Program-made: the position numbers and the translations under genes | Assembly: GCA_002431975.1 (NCBI GenBank) | Contig: DJFA01000013.1 | Location: forward strand, 1 to 16,128 | Origin: Ruminococcus sp. UBA5884 | GTDB lineage: Bacteria > Bacillota > Clostridia > Oscillospirales > Ruminococcaceae | Length of the DNA: 16,128 bases | Reading direction: 5' to 3' | Part shown: positions 15,947-16,128 of the stretch, in pieces | How the letters are laid out: each line of letters opens with the position of its first letter | How positions within the stretch are numbered: the stretch's first letter is position 1 | The notes under the pieces: model-generated | Database searches by the model: none | Seen by the model: the letters and a program-made list of their open reading frames with translations, nothing else | What the model was told of the DNA's origin: nothing

Positions 15947-16001
15947 CAAAAATTTGATAACAGAATTTTATGATTGAAAACAATGAATTTTTCTTATATT
16001 C

Positions 16002-16074
16002 TGTAGGGGCGACCATTGGTCGCCCGCCCGAAATTCCGGTGAACCATAACAGGCGAACACAGTTCGCCCCTACA
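16002..16074. repeat. Short inverted-repeat (MITE-like) intergenic element
   Basis: Perfect 10-bp terminal repeats, TGTAGGGGCG (16002-16011) and CGCCCCTACA (16065-16074), bound a 73-bp element. Each end also carries its own hairpin: GGGCGACC with GGTCGCCC around ATT on the left (16007-16025) and GGCGAA with TTCGCC around CACAG on the right (about 16052-16068). It is far richer in GC than its surroundings. I recall similar TGTAGGGGCG elements as common intergenic repeats in Clostridia. It encodes no protein. Confidence 0.8.
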
Positions 16075-16128
16075 AAAATATCCGCCCATTTGAAAAATGT
16101 TACATTCAAGCAAAATCGGGATTAAAAG

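Noticed and set aside
16002..16074. Rho-independent terminator for the small-gene pair
   Set aside because: The hairpins are GC-rich but no T run follows them on the + strand; the terminal repeats fit a mobile or REP-like element better.
15921..16109. 62-aa reading frame on the - strand across the end of the 128-aa gene and the repeat element
   Set aside because: It runs through the inverted-repeat element and antisense over the end of a better gene, has no ribosome site, and its sequence comes from the repeat (GISGGRPMVAPT type).

Overview
The window is a piece of a low-GC, Gram-positive, probably anaerobic chromosome. I infer class Clostridia, likely a Ruminococcaceae/Oscillospirales gut or rumen bacterium. 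This rests on the roughly one-third GC content, strong AGGAGG-type ribosome binding sites, TTG as an alternative start, a SpoVG gene, a YfhO-family protein, and a short TGTAGGGGCG inverted-repeat element of a kind I recall from such genomes. TGA is used as a normal stop. The assignment comes from sequence character, not from a database match.

Region 1 (1-8430, + strand) holds two very large, translationally coupled glycosyltransferase genes. The first (931 aa or longer, 5' end possibly outside the window) has one intact GT2 domain, one GT2-like domain that has lost its catalytic motifs, and long coiled coils. The second (1855 aa) strings together two intact GT8 domains, a coiled coil, three Fn3-like modules, a GT8-like domain without its DxD motif, a decayed GT2-like domain, an Ig-like stretch and three more Fn3-like modules, with no signal peptide or membrane segment. 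The pair ends at a strong bidirectional terminator. This is the most unusual part of the window and looks like a surface-glycan assembly machine with built-in pseudo-enzyme and scaffold modules.

Region 2 (8434-10922, - strand) holds a 76-aa DUF6514-like gene with two tandem promoter-like sequences. Next comes murC overlapping a small LexA-like protein that keeps the winged helix but has lost the self-cleavage residues. Region 3 (10923-11349) is spoVG, transcribed divergently from murC, with palindromes in the shared intergenic region and a terminator formed by its own last codons.

Region 4 (11332-15230, - strand) is a probable three-gene operon with a near-ideal sigma-A promoter: a YfcE-type metallophosphoesterase, a YfhO-family GT-C membrane protein with a repetitive acidic tail, and a Nudix ADP-ribose pyrophosphatase. 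Region 5 (15295-16128, + strand) has two small genes of unknown function, the second with a poly-asparagine linker, followed by a 73-bp cruciform-type repeat. The longest stretch without a gene is about 240 bp. No tRNA, rRNA, CRISPR array, IS transposase, phage gene or replication origin was seen.
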